Assembly: GCA_019635315.1 (NCBI GenBank)
Contig: JAHBZT010000002.1
Location: forward strand, 186,001-250,000
DNA from: Rubrivivax sp.
GTDB taxonomy: Bacteria; Pseudomonadota; Gammaproteobacteria; Burkholderiales; Burkholderiaceae_C
Length of the DNA: 64,000 bases
Direction of reading: 5' to 3'
The notes beneath the pieces are model-generated. The model had not been told where the DNA came from, made no database searches, and worked only from the letters and a program-made list of their open reading frames with translations. Position 1 is the stretch's first letter, and every line of letters begins with the position of its first letter. This document shows, piece by piece, positions 10,801 through 22,034 of this stretch. The position numbers and the translations under genes were made by a program.

Positions 10801-11075
10801 CCGGCCTGATCCGCATGCGGCCGATCATCATGACCACCGCGGCGATGATCTTCGGCATGCTGCCGCTGGCGCTGGCGCTCAACGACGGCGGCGAGATCCA
10901 GGCCCCGATGGGGCGCGCGATCATCGGCGGGCTGATCACCTCGACACTGCTGACGCTGCTGGTCGTGCCGGTGCTGTACAGCTACCTGGTGCGCGAGAAG
11001 AAGCCCGCGGCGGCCGCCGCGGCGGTCGGCGGCAGCGCGGCGAGCCCGCTGCCGATGCCGGCGGACCGCGACTGA
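7872..11075 (+). CDS. RND family efflux permease (HAE-1 type)
   Basis: A 1067-residue proton-driven inner-membrane pump of the AcrB/MdtB/MexF superfamily. It begins with the typical MWITRVSINHPVFATMVMVAL first helix. The transmembrane-4 aspartate pair is present (GLLIDDAIVV, about 401-402), as is the transmembrane-10 lysine (LVTKNAILLVD, about 951), so the proton relay looks complete. A basic, non-hydrophobic insert of about 30 residues lies before the second-half membrane segment (around 535-565), presumably cytoplasmic. The gene pairs with the adaptor upstream; no TolC-like gene is in the window, so an unlinked channel must be used. Confidence 0.95.
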   Translation: MWITRVSINHPVFATMVMVALCVLGLFSYSKLGVEQMPDISFPGAWMNIEYPGASPEAVEREVLKPVEEAVNSVAGVRKVMSRAFEGRGDLSVEFSLDTDMGQAMQDLRDRVAAVQRMLPRDVRAPTLARWNNDNDQPVVNLSVLSATRSARELSLLAEDLVSKRLQRVAGVARIEISGMTQREVRIDLDPVRLRAYGVTPAQIAAALREANADQPVGLLTDGTQDALVRVEGRVRDPRRFAEVVVAHRNGLPLRLADLGTLVERERQPESLARLNGQRAVSFNVFKQQDANIVATGDAVQAAMEELKKQLPPDVELRLIFASSDFVKGSVRGLQSTLIEGALLTIAIVFLFLHSWRSTVITGLTLPIAVISSFIAVYLFGFTLNFMTMMALSLCIGLLIDDAIVVRENIVRHVQMGKGHLQAAREGTDEIGLAVMATTFAICAVFVPVAFMGGIIGKFFHPFGITVVVAVLVSLFVSFTLDPMLSAVWADPPSSRLKRVPGLAHAIRATDAGLEVLHRVYERTIRWTFSARRWRVWLPAYGHGFGADGRRDKASPRRLRSATVTPRGVVVGIGVASFVGALALAPLVGSEFVPQTDQGFTRLALKMPVGSSLERTDAKVRQVEQIVMAMPEVQHVSTWIGGAGQRHQAWLNIRLVDRKERQATQKEIENRIRDSIAKIPGVDASLGFNRPVYVAILGSDPEGLAKLAEEFADKLRKIPGTVDVETSVQAGIPAYAVRLKPGAVRELGLTTNQVAASLRAYVNGDIATTWSTPDGNQVDVVLRLNETQRERIEQLRGLPVAFATDGTPIPLDSVAEIEQVFNPQNIRRQNLQRREGIFAGIKDRSMGEVGADVQKLIKETTLPPGYSFDIGGDLQQQGEAFAGLLAAMGLAVVFIYIVLASQFGSFLQPIAIMASLPLALIGVMLALLFWNSTLNVFSMIGLVMLMGLVTKNAILLVDFANQARKAGATVADALLQAGLIRMRPIIMTTAAMIFGMLPLALALNDGGEIQAPMGRAIIGGLITSTLLTLLVVPVLYSYLVREKKPAAAAAAVGGSAASPLPMPADRD

Positions 11076-11164
11076 ACGGCAGCGGCCCTGGCGGCGCGCC
11101 CGCGGCCGCGGGCGCGCGCGGCCAGCGCCCCGGGGCCCGGCGCCGCAAGGCGCGGCCCCCTCTC

Positions 11165-11269
11165 ATACGGCTTCGCATTCAATGCGATAACAAGGCGCGA
11201 AGCCGAAGACAGTGCTGACGCACGGCGAGGCGAAGCAACGCGGTTAGCGCGTTGAATGCGAAGCCGTAT
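11165..11269. repeat. 105-base element with 22-base terminal inverted repeats
   Basis: The left arm 11165-11186 and right arm 11248-11269 are inverted copies matching at 21 of 22 positions. The core CGGCTTCGC of the left arm (11168-11176) is also complementary to an internal GCGAAGCCG (11197-11205), so two alternative hairpins are possible. It sits between convergent genes, and the right arm touches the stop codon of the minus-strand gene. No open reading frame fits inside. It could be a MITE-like or REP-like mobile palindrome, or a long-loop bidirectional terminator. No second copy is visible in the window. Confidence 0.75.
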
Positions 11270-12171
11270 CAGTAGCGCGACGGCAGCGGTTCCCTGGGCG
11301 CGTCCTCGGCCGGCAGGCCGCAGGCGCTGTCGCGGCGAAGCCGGTGCAGCAGGCGCTGGGCCTCCGCACGGTCACTGGCGCCGCTGCCCGGCGTCGACGG
11401 GTCGGTCGGCGCCCGCTGCACCGCCGGCCGGCGGCGCAGCGAGGCCGCCAGGGCCGCCGCCGCCGCGCCGAGCAGCGCCATCGCGAGCAGCAGCGCGGCG
11501 CGCTGGCGCTGCAGGTCGTCCTGCCGGCGCTGCAGGGTCGCGGCCAGCGCGGCCTGCGTCTGCGCGGCGCGCTCCAGCCTTTGCGCCGCAGGGGCCAGGC
11601 CGGCGCCTTCTTCCGCCACGGCCAGCGCCTCGAGTGCAGCCTGCCGCGCCTGCAGCGCCGCGACCATCAGCGCCGCGGCGGCATCGGCGGCGCCGAGCAG
11701 CGGGTCGACCACCAGATCGATGACCTGCAGCGTCTGCTCGACCAGCAGCCGGTGGCCATCGTCGCTGTCGCCGTCGCTGATCGAGCGCGCCGCGATGCGG
11801 CGCACCAGCGTCGCCCAGTCGTCGCGCAGCTCGTTGGTCTCGTCGATCGCCGCCGGCGGCGCCAGCATCGCCACCGCGGCAGCCAGCGCCTCGGCGCGGT
11901 CGTCGACCTCGCCCTGGTGCACGCGGCGCTGCGGCTCGCGTTCCTCGTGGCCGCGCAGCACCTCCCGCGACGCGTCGCGGTGGGCCAGCAGCGCGCGCTG
12001 CAGCGCGGTGGCGCGCATCAGCGGGTCGAGGCCGGCGCGCGCGGCCTGCGCGGCCTGCAGTTCGTGGCCCTGGTAGCGCAGCACCTGCACGGTCGGCAGC
12101 GCCACGATCAGGGCACCGGCCAGGCTCAGGGCTGCCAGCTTCACGCGCGGTTTCGGGGGCAGCAGGGGCAT
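11269..12171 (-). CDS. two-TM sensor-like membrane protein without output domain
   Basis: A 300-residue protein I cannot assign to a named family. Visible: TM1 near residues 11-33, a long periplasmic stretch of predicted helices rich in Ala, Leu, Arg and Gln, TM2 near 240-260 (ALLLAMALLGAAAAALAASL), and a basic tail of about 40 residues. That is the front half of a chemoreceptor or histidine kinase with no HAMP, kinase or methyl-accepting domain. The start is taken at the ATG at 12171; the frame is open about 34 codons further upstream. It is divergent from the hybrid histidine kinase, with a 138-base gap, so a role as accessory sensor is possible but inferred. Confidence 0.6.
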   Translation of the reverse strand: MPLLPPKPRVKLAALSLAGALIVALPTVQVLRYQGHELQAAQAARAGLDPLMRATALQRALLAHRDASREVLRGHEEREPQRRVHQGEVDDRAEALAAAVAMLAPPAAIDETNELRDDWATLVRRIAARSISDGDSDDGHRLLVEQTLQVIDLVVDPLLGAADAAAALMVAALQARQAALEALAVAEEGAGLAPAAQRLERAAQTQAALAATLQRRQDDLQRQRAALLLAMALLGAAAAALAASLRRRPAVQRAPTDPSTPGSGASDRAEAQRLLHRLRRDSACGLPAEDAPREPLPSRY

Positions 12172-12309
12172 CGCGGGCGTCGGCGGGGGTCGTGGACGGT
12201 CGCCACGACGGGCGGTCGCGGCCATTTCCGGCATATCGGCGCCCCGGGCGCGGACTTGAAGCCGCATCCGCACGGGGCCGCGCGACGCCCGCGGCTACCA
12301 TCGCAGCCG

Positions 12310-14235
12310 ATGCGATCGCTGCGCACCCAGTTCGTGATCTCGACCCTGCTGGTCTTCGCCGCGGTGTCGGGGGCCTCGCTGCTGGCGGCGCACTGGCTGC
12401 TGCATCGCTCGCTGATCGACGAGGTCGCGCGCTCGGCGCTGCGCAACGAGCACCTGCTCAGCGCCGCGATGGCGCCGCTGGTCGCCCAGCGCGACCTGGC
12501 CGCCGCCGAGGAACTGCTGCGCCTGCTGGTCGACGACGGGTCCTTCGTCTACGTCGAGGTCGACGACCCGGCGGGGCGCAGCTTCGGGCGCGCCGGCCCG
12601 GCGATGCCGGCCGATCGCCCGGCGTCGGAGGCCGGCAGCGTCGAGCGGCTGCAGGCGCGCGGCGGCACCTTCCACTTCGAGGGCGCGCTGCAGCTCAACG
12701 GCCGCGACTACGGCCACTACCGCTTCGGCATCAGCGACCGCCCGCTGCGCGTCGCCGAGCGCAACATCCTGGGCGGCCTGGTCGCGATCGGCCTCGTCGG
12801 GCTGCTCGCCGCGGCGCTGCTGCAGACGGCGCTGGCGCGGCTGCTGACACGGCGCCTGCAGGCGCTGGCGGACGGCGCCAACCGGCTCGCGGCCGGCGAG
12901 GGTGGCGTCGCGCTGCCGGTGCAGGGGCGCGACGAGACCGCGCAGCTGACGCTGGCCTTCAACCGCATGGCGCTGGCGCTGGAGCAGCGCGTGACCGCGC
13001 TGCAGCAGGCCGAGGGCGAGTTGCAGCGCGCCAACGACGAGCTCGAGGCCCGCGTGGCGGCGCGCACCGCCGAGCTGGCGGCCGCGCGCGACCAGGCCGA
13101 GAGCGCCAACCGCGCGAAGACCGAGTTCCTGTCGCGCATGAGCCACGAGCTGCGCACACCGTTGAATGCCATCCTGGGCTTCGCGCAGGTGCTGCGGCTG
13201 CGCCTGAAGCCCGCGCCGGCGGGCGTGGACGAGCAGCTCGGCCATGTCGAGACCGCCGGCTGGCACCTGCTGGAGCTGATCAACGACGTGCTGGACCTGT
13301 CGCGCATCGAGGCCGGCACGATGGTCGTCTCGCACGACGCGGTCGCGCTGGCGCCGCTGCTGGTCGACAGCGTGCGCATGGTCGGCACCGTCGCCAAGGC
13401 GGCGCAGGTGTCGGTCTTCGTCGAGCCGGTCGACGACGCGCTGGCGGCCCAGGCCGACGCGACGCGGCTGCGCCAGGTGATGGGCAACCTGCTGTCCAAC
13501 GCCTGCAAGTACAACCGGCCGGGCGGCCGCGTCACGGTGGGTGTGCAGGCCGACGGCGAGGCGGTGCGCATCAGCGTGGCCGATACCGGCGCCGGGCTGA
13601 ACGCCGAGCAGCAGGCCGCGCTGTTCGAACCGTTCAACCGCCTGGGCGCGGAGCGCGGTCCGGTCGAGGGCACCGGCATCGGCCTTGTGATCACCAAGCG
13701 CCTGGTGGAGCTGATGGGCGGCACGCTGCACGTGCGCTCGGCGCCCGGGGCCGGGTCCACGTTCAGCGTGCAGCTGCGGCGCGCCACGCTGCCGGCCGCG
13801 GGCCTGGCCCCGGCGCCGGCGCCCGAGGCGGCGCCGGAGGGCGCGCGCCGCCGGACGCTGCTGTACGTCGAGGACAACGCCGCCAACGTGCAGCTGCTGG
13901 CCGAGGTGCTGCGGCTGCGCCCGGCGGTGCAGCTGCTGGCCGCCGTCGACGGGCCGCAGGGCCTGGCGCTGGCGCGCGAGCACGCGCCCGACCTCGTCGT
14001 CGTCGACGTCGCGCTGCCCGGCATCGACGGCTACGAGCTGTGCCGGCGCCTGCGTGCGCTGCCGGCGCTGCGCGAGCGGCCCATCGTCGCGCTGTCGGCC
14101 AACGCGATGGCGAGCGACCGTGAACGGGGTCGCGCCGCCGGCTTCGACCATTACTTCACGAAGCCGCTGGACGTGACACACTTCCTGGCATGGCTGGACC
14201 AGACGCTGTCCTCCACGACGCACGGCCGCGGCTGA
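12310..14235 (+). CDS. hybrid sensor histidine kinase with C-terminal receiver
   Basis: A 641-residue membrane kinase. TM1 (about 6-28) is followed by a periplasmic domain of about 120 residues, TM2 (about 153-175), HAMP, and a coiled coil containing EARVAARTAELAAARDQAE. The H-box FLSRMSHELRTPLNAI has the phospho-accepting His near 279, then the N, G1 and G2 boxes of the ATPase domain. The receiver domain (from about 517) keeps its acidic patch (VEDN), phospho-Asp near 566 and the lysine in FTKPLD. No DNA-binding output, so the next partner is elsewhere. A TACCAT box ends 8 bases before the ATG and no Shine-Dalgarno is seen. It overlaps the next gene by 46 bases. Confidence 0.93.
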   Translation: MRSLRTQFVISTLLVFAAVSGASLLAAHWLLHRSLIDEVARSALRNEHLLSAAMAPLVAQRDLAAAEELLRLLVDDGSFVYVEVDDPAGRSFGRAGPAMPADRPASEAGSVERLQARGGTFHFEGALQLNGRDYGHYRFGISDRPLRVAERNILGGLVAIGLVGLLAAALLQTALARLLTRRLQALADGANRLAAGEGGVALPVQGRDETAQLTLAFNRMALALEQRVTALQQAEGELQRANDELEARVAARTAELAAARDQAESANRAKTEFLSRMSHELRTPLNAILGFAQVLRLRLKPAPAGVDEQLGHVETAGWHLLELINDVLDLSRIEAGTMVVSHDAVALAPLLVDSVRMVGTVAKAAQVSVFVEPVDDALAAQADATRLRQVMGNLLSNACKYNRPGGRVTVGVQADGEAVRISVADTGAGLNAEQQAALFEPFNRLGAERGPVEGTGIGLVITKRLVELMGGTLHVRSAPGAGSTFSVQLRRATLPAAGLAPAPAPEAAPEGARRRTLLYVEDNAANVQLLAEVLRLRPAVQLLAAVDGPQGLALAREHAPDLVVVDVALPGIDGYELCRRLRALPALRERPIVALSANAMASDRERGRAAGFDHYFTKPLDVTHFLAWLDQTLSSTTHGRG

Positions 14236-15080
14236 GCCGCCGCGCGGCGCTGGGCCTGGGCGCGGCGCTGCTGTGCGGCGCCGGCCGCGCGCGGGCGCAG
14301 GGCGCGGCGCGGGCCGCGCAAGCGCTGAACATCGGCCTCGTGCCCTTCCTGTCGACGCGCCAGATGCTGGGCGTCTTCGAGCCGATGCGCATGCAGCTCG
14401 AGCGCCAGCTCGCGCGGCCGGTGCAGTTCTACACCGCGGCCAGCTTCGCCAAGCTGATGGCCAACGCGCGTTCGCCGGACCAGCCCTTCACGATGATGCC
14501 CATGCACCTGGCCGTCATCGCCACCGAGGACTGGGGCTTCCGCTGGGTCGTGCGTTCGACGATGCAGTCGGTCGTGCAGCTGTGGGTCGGCGGCATCGGT
14601 GCCGCGGCGCTGTCCGGGCCGCAGGCGCTGCGCGGGCGGCGCGTTGCGGTCGGCGACCCGCTGTCGGTGGTGACGCTGATGTTCCAGCGCTGGCGCGCCG
14701 ACAACGGCCTGGGCGAGGCGCTGAGCCTGGCCCCCTACCCGAACCTGGGCGCCGCGCTGAAGGCGCAGCAGCGCGGCGAGACCGACTTCGTGCTGGCACC
14801 GGAGGGCGGGCTGCGCGACGCGCTGGCCGGCAGCGACGTCGCCGTGAGCCCGGTGCTGCGCATCGGTGGCGTGCTGACGCCGGGCTTCGTCGCGTCGCCA
14901 TCGGCGCAACCGGCCGATGTGGAGGCGCTGCGCGCAGCGCTGCTGGCGTTCCGGCTCGAAGGGGTCGCCGGCGGTGCTTCGGGCGCCCGCTACGCGCCGG
15001 TCGCTTCGGGCGATGCCGAGCCCTACCGTGCCTACGCCGCCGAGGCGCGGCGGCTGCTCGCCGAGGCCGGCGTGCGCTGA
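14190..15080 (+). CDS. PhnD-like periplasmic phosphate/phosphonate-family binding protein
   Basis: A 296-residue exported solute-binding protein. The N-terminus has a twin-arginine-like LSRRAALGLGAALLCGAGRARAQ signal, followed by the family pattern (ALNIGLVPFLSTRQM, TMMPMHLAVIATEDWGFRWV, VLAPEGGLRDAL) of PhnD-type proteins. No ABC permease or ATPase lies nearby. Instead the gene overlaps the end of a hybrid histidine kinase by 46 bases, so it more likely presents a ligand to that kinase than feeds a transporter; this is inference from context. Phosphonate itself need not be the ligand. It ends close to the convergent sdaA. Confidence 0.82.
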   Translation: MAGPDAVLHDARPRLSRRAALGLGAALLCGAGRARAQGAARAAQALNIGLVPFLSTRQMLGVFEPMRMQLERQLARPVQFYTAASFAKLMANARSPDQPFTMMPMHLAVIATEDWGFRWVVRSTMQSVVQLWVGGIGAAALSGPQALRGRRVAVGDPLSVVTLMFQRWRADNGLGEALSLAPYPNLGAALKAQQRGETDFVLAPEGGLRDALAGSDVAVSPVLRIGGVLTPGFVASPSAQPADVEALRAALLAFRLEGVAGGASGARYAPVASGDAEPYRAYAAEARRLLAEAGVR

Positions 15081-15091
15081 GCAGCGCATCG

Positions 15092-15117
15092 GCGCGGCCC
15101 CGTCACACGGGCCGCGC
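15092..15117. terminator. hairpin between convergent genes (terminator-like)
   Basis: A perfect 9-base-pair GC stem (15092-15100 with 15109-15117) and an 8-base loop lie between the stops of the PhnD-like gene and sdaA. There is no T-run on either side, so it is a likely but not proven bidirectional transcription stop. Confidence 0.5.
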
Positions 15118-15128
15118 GATTGCGGCGT

Positions 15129-16520
15129 CTAGCACTCGACGATATTGACCGCCAGGCCGCCGCGCGCGGTCTCCTTGTACTTGGTCATCATGTCGGCGCC
15201 GGTCTCGCGCATGGTCTTGATGACCTGGTCCAGGCTCACGAAATGCGTGCCGTCGCCGCGCAGCGCCATGCGCGCCGCGTTGATGGCCTTCACCGAGGCG
15301 ATCGCGTTGCGCTCGATGCAGGGGATCTGCACCAGACCGCCGACCGGGTCGCAGGTCAGCCCGAGGTGGTGCTCCATGCCGATCTCGGCCGCGTTCTCCA
15401 CCTGCTCGGGCGTGCCGCCCATTACCGCGCACAGCGCACCGGCGGCCATGCTGCAGGCCACGCCGACCTCGCCCTGGCAGCCGACCTCGGCGCCGCTGAT
15501 GCTGGCATTCTCCTTGTACAGGATGCCGATCGCGGCCGCGGTGAGCAGGAAGTCGACGACGCCACCGTCGCTGGCGTTGGGCACGAAGCGCGTGTAGTAG
15601 TGCAGCACCGCCGGCACGATGCCGGCGGCGCCGTTGGTCGGCGCGGTGACGACGCGGCCGCCGGCGGCGTTTTCCTCGTTGACCGCCAGCGCATAGAGGT
15701 TGACCCAGTCCAGCACCTGCAGCGGGTCGCGCAGCGCCGCTTCCGGCTGGGCAGTCAGCGCCGCGCGCAGCGCCTTCGCACGCCGCTTCACCTTGAAGCC
15801 GCCGGGCAGCGTGCCGTCGGTGCGGCAGCCGCGCTCCACGCAGTCCTGCATCACGCGCCAGATCTTGAGCAGCCCGGCGTCGATCTCGGCGTCGGCGCGC
15901 CAGTGGCGCTCGTTGACGCGCATCACGCCGGCGATGTCCAGCCCGGTCTCGCGGCAGCGCTGCAGCAGTTCCTCGCCGCTGCGGAAGGGCAGCGGCAGCA
16001 CCGTCGCGTCCGGCGCGATCTGCTTCTGGCGCGCACCGTCGGCCAGCACCTCGTCGCTGACGACGAAACCGCCGCCGACCGAGTAGTAGCAGCGGCTGTC
16101 GAGCTCGGCGCCGCCGTCGTCGAAGGCGCTGCAGCGCATGCCGTTGGCGTGCAGCGGCAGCGTCTCCCGGCGGTGAAACTTCAGATCGTCCTTCTCGGCG
16201 AAGGCGATCTCGTGGCGACCCAGCAGCGCCAGCCGGCCGCTGCCGCGCACCTGGGCCAGCAGCGCCGGGATGGCGTCGACCTCCACGCTGTCGGGCTCGT
16301 GGCCGAGCAGGCCCAGGATCACCGCCTTGTCGCTGCCATGGCCCTTGCCGGTGGCGCCCAGGCTGCCGTAGAGCTGCACGCGCAGGCGCGCCGTGCGCGG
16401 CAGCAGCCCGGCATGGTCCAGGCGCAGCGCGAACAGCCGCGCTGCGCGCATCGGCCCCACGGTGTGGCTGCTGCTCGGGCCGATGCCGATCTTGAAGAGG
16501 TCGAAGACGCTGACGGCCAT
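15129..16520 (-). CDS. sdaA: L-serine ammonia-lyase (iron-sulfur dependent)
   Basis: Deaminates L-serine to pyruvate and ammonia with a [4Fe-4S] cluster, in the cytoplasm. The 463-residue single-chain form begins [20 protein letters not shown], the alpha/beta signature. Conserved segments include [37 protein letters not shown] and [16 protein letters not shown], so the cluster-binding cysteines are present. The ATG at 16520 is chosen because homology starts there, although the frame runs on upstream. It is the last gene of the gcvTHP-thpR-sdaA run, 13 bases after thpR. That pairs serine removal with glycine cleavage, as in glycine-induced clusters of other proteobacteria. Confidence 0.96.
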   Translation of the reverse strand: MAVSVFDLFKIGIGPSSSHTVGPMRAARLFALRLDHAGLLPRTARLRVQLYGSLGATGKGHGSDKAVILGLLGHEPDSVEVDAIPALLAQVRGSGRLALLGRHEIAFAEKDDLKFHRRETLPLHANGMRCSAFDDGGAELDSRCYYSVGGGFVVSDEVLADGARQKQIAPDATVLPLPFRSGEELLQRCRETGLDIAGVMRVNERHWRADAEIDAGLLKIWRVMQDCVERGCRTDGTLPGGFKVKRRAKALRAALTAQPEAALRDPLQVLDWVNLYALAVNEENAAGGRVVTAPTNGAAGIVPAVLHYYTRFVPNASDGGVVDFLLTAAAIGILYKENASISGAEVGCQGEVGVACSMAAGALCAVMGGTPEQVENAAEIGMEHHLGLTCDPVGGLVQIPCIERNAIASVKAINAARMALRGDGTHFVSLDQVIKTMRETGADMMTKYKETARGGLAVNIVEC

Positions 16521-16533
16521 CGCCAAGCTCCGC

Positions 16534-17082
16534 TCAGGCGGCGCCGTAGCGGCGCAGCACGCGGTAATGCGCGCCGTCGCGCACCGCGAGCACATGGCCG
16601 CGCGGCGACCAGCGCAGCGGCGGTGGCGACCCGGCGGGCACCAGCGCGCCGGCGGCGCTGCGGGCCAGCGTGACATGCGGCCGGTAGGGCCGCGTCTCGA
16701 TGGCCAGCCCCAGGGCGCGCAGCGTGTCGGCCAGTGCCTGCTGCCAGGCGGCCAGCAGCGCCGGCACCTCACGGCAGGCCAGCACGGCCAGCCGCCGGTG
16801 CCACAGCGCGGGCTCGTCCAGCGCCAGCTCGAAGGCCGGCGTGGGCGTGGCCAGCGCGGCTTCGATGTCGGGCAGTCGTTCCACCGGCGCCGCCCCGATG
16901 AAGACCAGCGTCAGGTGCAGGTCGCGCGCCGGCGTCGGCCGTGCGCGCGGCGGCCAGGTCCAGGCCGCTTGCCAGGCCTGCAGCGCGCGGCGAAGCGCCG
17001 GGTCGGGCCACAGCGCGGCGAACAGTCGGCCCGTGGCGGCCGTCGCGGGCGGTCGGTCGGCCGGGGCCGGCGCGCGGTCCAC
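16534..17082 (-). CDS. thpR: RNA 2',3'-cyclic phosphodiesterase
   Basis: A 182-residue protein of the 2H phosphoesterase family (LigT/ThpR), which opens 2',3'-cyclic phosphates at RNA ends. Both catalytic His-x-Thr motifs are visible: HLTLVFIG near residue 56 and HVTLARS near 140. FAALWPDP near the N-terminus is also typical. The GTG at 17082 lies 7 bases after the gcvP stop and is the farthest upstream start that does not overlap gcvP. An internal start nearer the family N-terminus cannot be excluded. Its link to glycine metabolism is only positional. Confidence 0.9.
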   Translation of the reverse strand: MDRAPAPADRPPATAATGRLFAALWPDPALRRALQAWQAAWTWPPRARPTPARDLHLTLVFIGAAPVERLPDIEAALATPTPAFELALDEPALWHRRLAVLACREVPALLAAWQQALADTLRALGLAIETRPYRPHVTLARSAAGALVPAGSPPPLRWSPRGHVLAVRDGAHYRVLRRYGAA

Positions 17083-17089
17083 GGCACCG

Positions 17090-20026
<2,937 letters not shown>

Positions 20027-20118
20027 GGGGGACTTCCAGGCACGGGCCCGCGGCGGCGCGCGGGCGACAACGGCACGGCGGGCCCGGCCCAGCCGGCGCC
20101 GCCGCGGCCACGGGGGGG

Positions 20119-20493
20119 TCAGAGCGTCTTCAGCAGCGCGTCGTAGGCCGGCGGGTCCATCAGCTGGTCGAACTGCTCCATGTGCGTGACATGGACCTTG
20201 AAGAACCAGCCATGGCCCAGCGGGTCGCGGTTGACCAGCGAGGGGTCGTCCTTCAGCGCCTGGTTGACCTCGACGACCTCGCCCTCGACCGGCATGTAGA
20301 GGTCGGCGGCGGCCTTGACCGACTCGACGACGCCGGCGACCTCGCCCTTCTTGTAGGTGCGGCCGACCTCGGGCAGCTCGACGAAGACCACGTCGCCCAG
20401 CGCGTCCTGCGCGTGGTGCGTGATGCCGACGACCGCGGCCTCGTGGTCCTCGATGTTGATCCACTCGTGGTCGGGCGTGTACATCGTCGTCAT
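20119..20493 (-). CDS. gcvH: glycine cleavage system H protein
   Basis: A 124-residue lipoyl carrier that shuttles the aminomethyl intermediate between the P, T and L proteins. The lipoylation site is the lysine in [11 protein letters not shown] near residue 60; YTPDHEWI at the start and the GHGWFFKV segment are family hallmarks. Length is normal. The gene sits between gcvT (43 bases upstream) and gcvP, on the same strand. No lipoamide dehydrogenase (L protein) is in the window; it is usually encoded elsewhere. Confidence 0.98.
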   Translation of the reverse strand: MTTMYTPDHEWINIEDHEAAVVGITHHAQDALGDVVFVELPEVGRTYKKGEVAGVVESVKAAADLYMPVEGEVVEVNQALKDDPSLVNRDPLGHGWFFKVHVTHMEQFDQLMDPPAYDALLKTL

Positions 20494-20536
20494 GGGCGGG
20501 GTCTCCGGTGGCGGTTCGAAAGGCGGGAAGCGGCGT

Positions 20537-21679
20537 TCAGCCGCGGACGTAGCGGTGGGGGGCGAAGGGCATGGGCGTCACGCGCATCGGCACGCGCTTG
20601 CCGCGCACCTCGGCCCATACCTCGTGGTGGACCTGGGCATGCTCGGGCGTCACGTAGCCCATCGCGATCGGCTGGTTGACGGTGGGGCCCACGGTGCCGC
20701 TGGTGACGCGGCCGATGCGGTGGCCGTTGACGTCGTGCAGCCCGGCGCCTTCGCGCACCGGCACGCGTTCCAGGCCGACCAGGCCGACGCGCCGGCACGG
20801 CGCCGCGCCGCCCAGGTGCTTCTCGACGGCGGCGGCGCCGGGGTAGCCGCCGGCGCGGGCGCCGCCGGGACGCCGCACCTTCTGGATCGCCCAGGTCAGG
20901 CCGGCCTCGACCGGGCTGGTGGTGGCGTCGATGTCGTGGCCGTACAGGCACAGCCCGGCCTCCAGCCGCAGCGTGTCGCGCGCGCCCAGCCCCGCCGGCG
21001 CCACCTCGGGCTGCGCCAGCAGCTGGCCGGCCAGCAGCAGCGCGTGGTCGGCCGGCACCGAGATCTCGAAGCCGTCCTCGCCGGTGTAGCCCGAGCGCGT
21101 CACGAAGCAAGGCACGCCGACCAGTTCGTAGACGCCGCCGGTCATGAAGACCAGCTGCGCGACCGCCGGGTTCAGCCGTGCCAGCGCGGTGACCGCCTTC
21201 GGGCCCTGCAGTGCGAGCAGCGCGCGGTCGGGCATCGCCACCGGCGTGCAGCGGTGGCCGACGTGGGTGACGAGGTGGCGCAGGTCGGCGTCCTTGCAGG
21301 CCGCGTTGACGACCAGGAACAGGTCGCCGAAGCCGGTGCCCGGCGCTGGCCGGCAGACCATCAGGTCGTCCAGCAGGCCGCCGCTGGCGTTGGTGAAGAA
21401 GGCATAACGCTGGCGGCCGACGCCGAGGTCGACCAGGTCCACCGGTGCCAGCGTCTCCAGCGCCGCCGCGGCGTCGGCGCCGACGAGGCGGATCTGGCCC
21501 ATGTGCGAGACGTCGAACAGCGCCGCCGCGTCGCGGCACTGGCGGTGCTCGGCGATCACGCCGCCGGGATAGTTGACCGGCATCTCGTAGCCGGCGAAAG
21601 GTACCATGCGTGCGCCGAGCTTGAGGTGCAGCTCGTGCAGCGGCGTCTTCGCGAGCGGGGTCTGGGGCGTCTCGGTCAC
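20537..21679 (-). CDS. gcvT: aminomethyltransferase, glycine cleavage T protein
   Basis: Transfers the methylene group from aminomethyl-H-protein to tetrahydrofolate and releases ammonia. The 380-residue protein shows PFAGYEMPVNY, the folate-site region SHMGQI near residue 60 and SGYTGEDGFEI, with the C-terminal GCV_T barrel. The start is a GTG at 21679 preceded by GGAGG at 6-base spacing, whereas the upstream open frame has no homology. It is the first gene of the gcv run and lies about 70 bases downstream of the tandem glycine riboswitch. Confidence 0.97.
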   Translation of the reverse strand: MTETPQTPLAKTPLHELHLKLGARMVPFAGYEMPVNYPGGVIAEHRQCRDAAALFDVSHMGQIRLVGADAAAALETLAPVDLVDLGVGRQRYAFFTNASGGLLDDLMVCRPAPGTGFGDLFLVVNAACKDADLRHLVTHVGHRCTPVAMPDRALLALQGPKAVTALARLNPAVAQLVFMTGGVYELVGVPCFVTRSGYTGEDGFEISVPADHALLLAGQLLAQPEVAPAGLGARDTLRLEAGLCLYGHDIDATTSPVEAGLTWAIQKVRRPGGARAGGYPGAAAVEKHLGGAAPCRRVGLVGLERVPVREGAGLHDVNGHRIGRVTSGTVGPTVNQPIAMGYVTPEHAQVHHEVWAEVRGKRVPMRVTPMPFAPHRYVRG

Positions 21680-21749
21680 GGGCAGGTCCTCCGGGGCAGT
21701 CCGACGGCACCGCCTTCGCCCCATGGCGCCGGCCGTGCCCGCAGGCCCC

Positions 21750-21946
21750 TCGCTGTCCGCTTTACCTGAGAGATTCGGCGCGCCCCGACCCCTGACGGGC
21801 TGGCGGGCCTTGCCCCTTCGGTGGGCCGGGCGGCGGTACCGCACGGCCTCTCTCCAGTGAGGAAGGAAGTCAGTCCTTTTGCCTGAGCGTTCGGGGGCTC
21901 CCCTGCGCCTTCGGCGGCCTGCCCGGGGGCAGGCTCTCTCCTGACG
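21750..21946 (-). promoter_or_regulatory. tandem glycine riboswitch
   Basis: Read on the minus strand, two glycine aptamers follow each other. Aptamer 1 (about 21868-21945) has GGAGAGAGCC, then GCCGCCGAAGGCGCA, then GAACGCTCAGGCAAAAGGACTG. Aptamer 2 (about 21752-21862) has TGGAGAGAGGCCG, then CACCGAAGGGGCAAGG, then CGAATCTCTCAGGTAAAGCGGACAG-type sequence. These are the conserved cores of the gcvT-type RNA. A short linker joins them and the gcvT GTG follows about 70 bases after aptamer 2. The known role is glycine-induced expression of the cleavage system; the expression platform here is not clear from sequence. Confidence 0.96.
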
Positions 21947-22034
21947 GCGGCCAGTGTAGCAGCGGCCCCGGGGCTTCAGGAACGCCGCGGCGGGCAGGCA
22001 TGATGCCCGGCTTTGCCGACCGACCGGGTTCACC

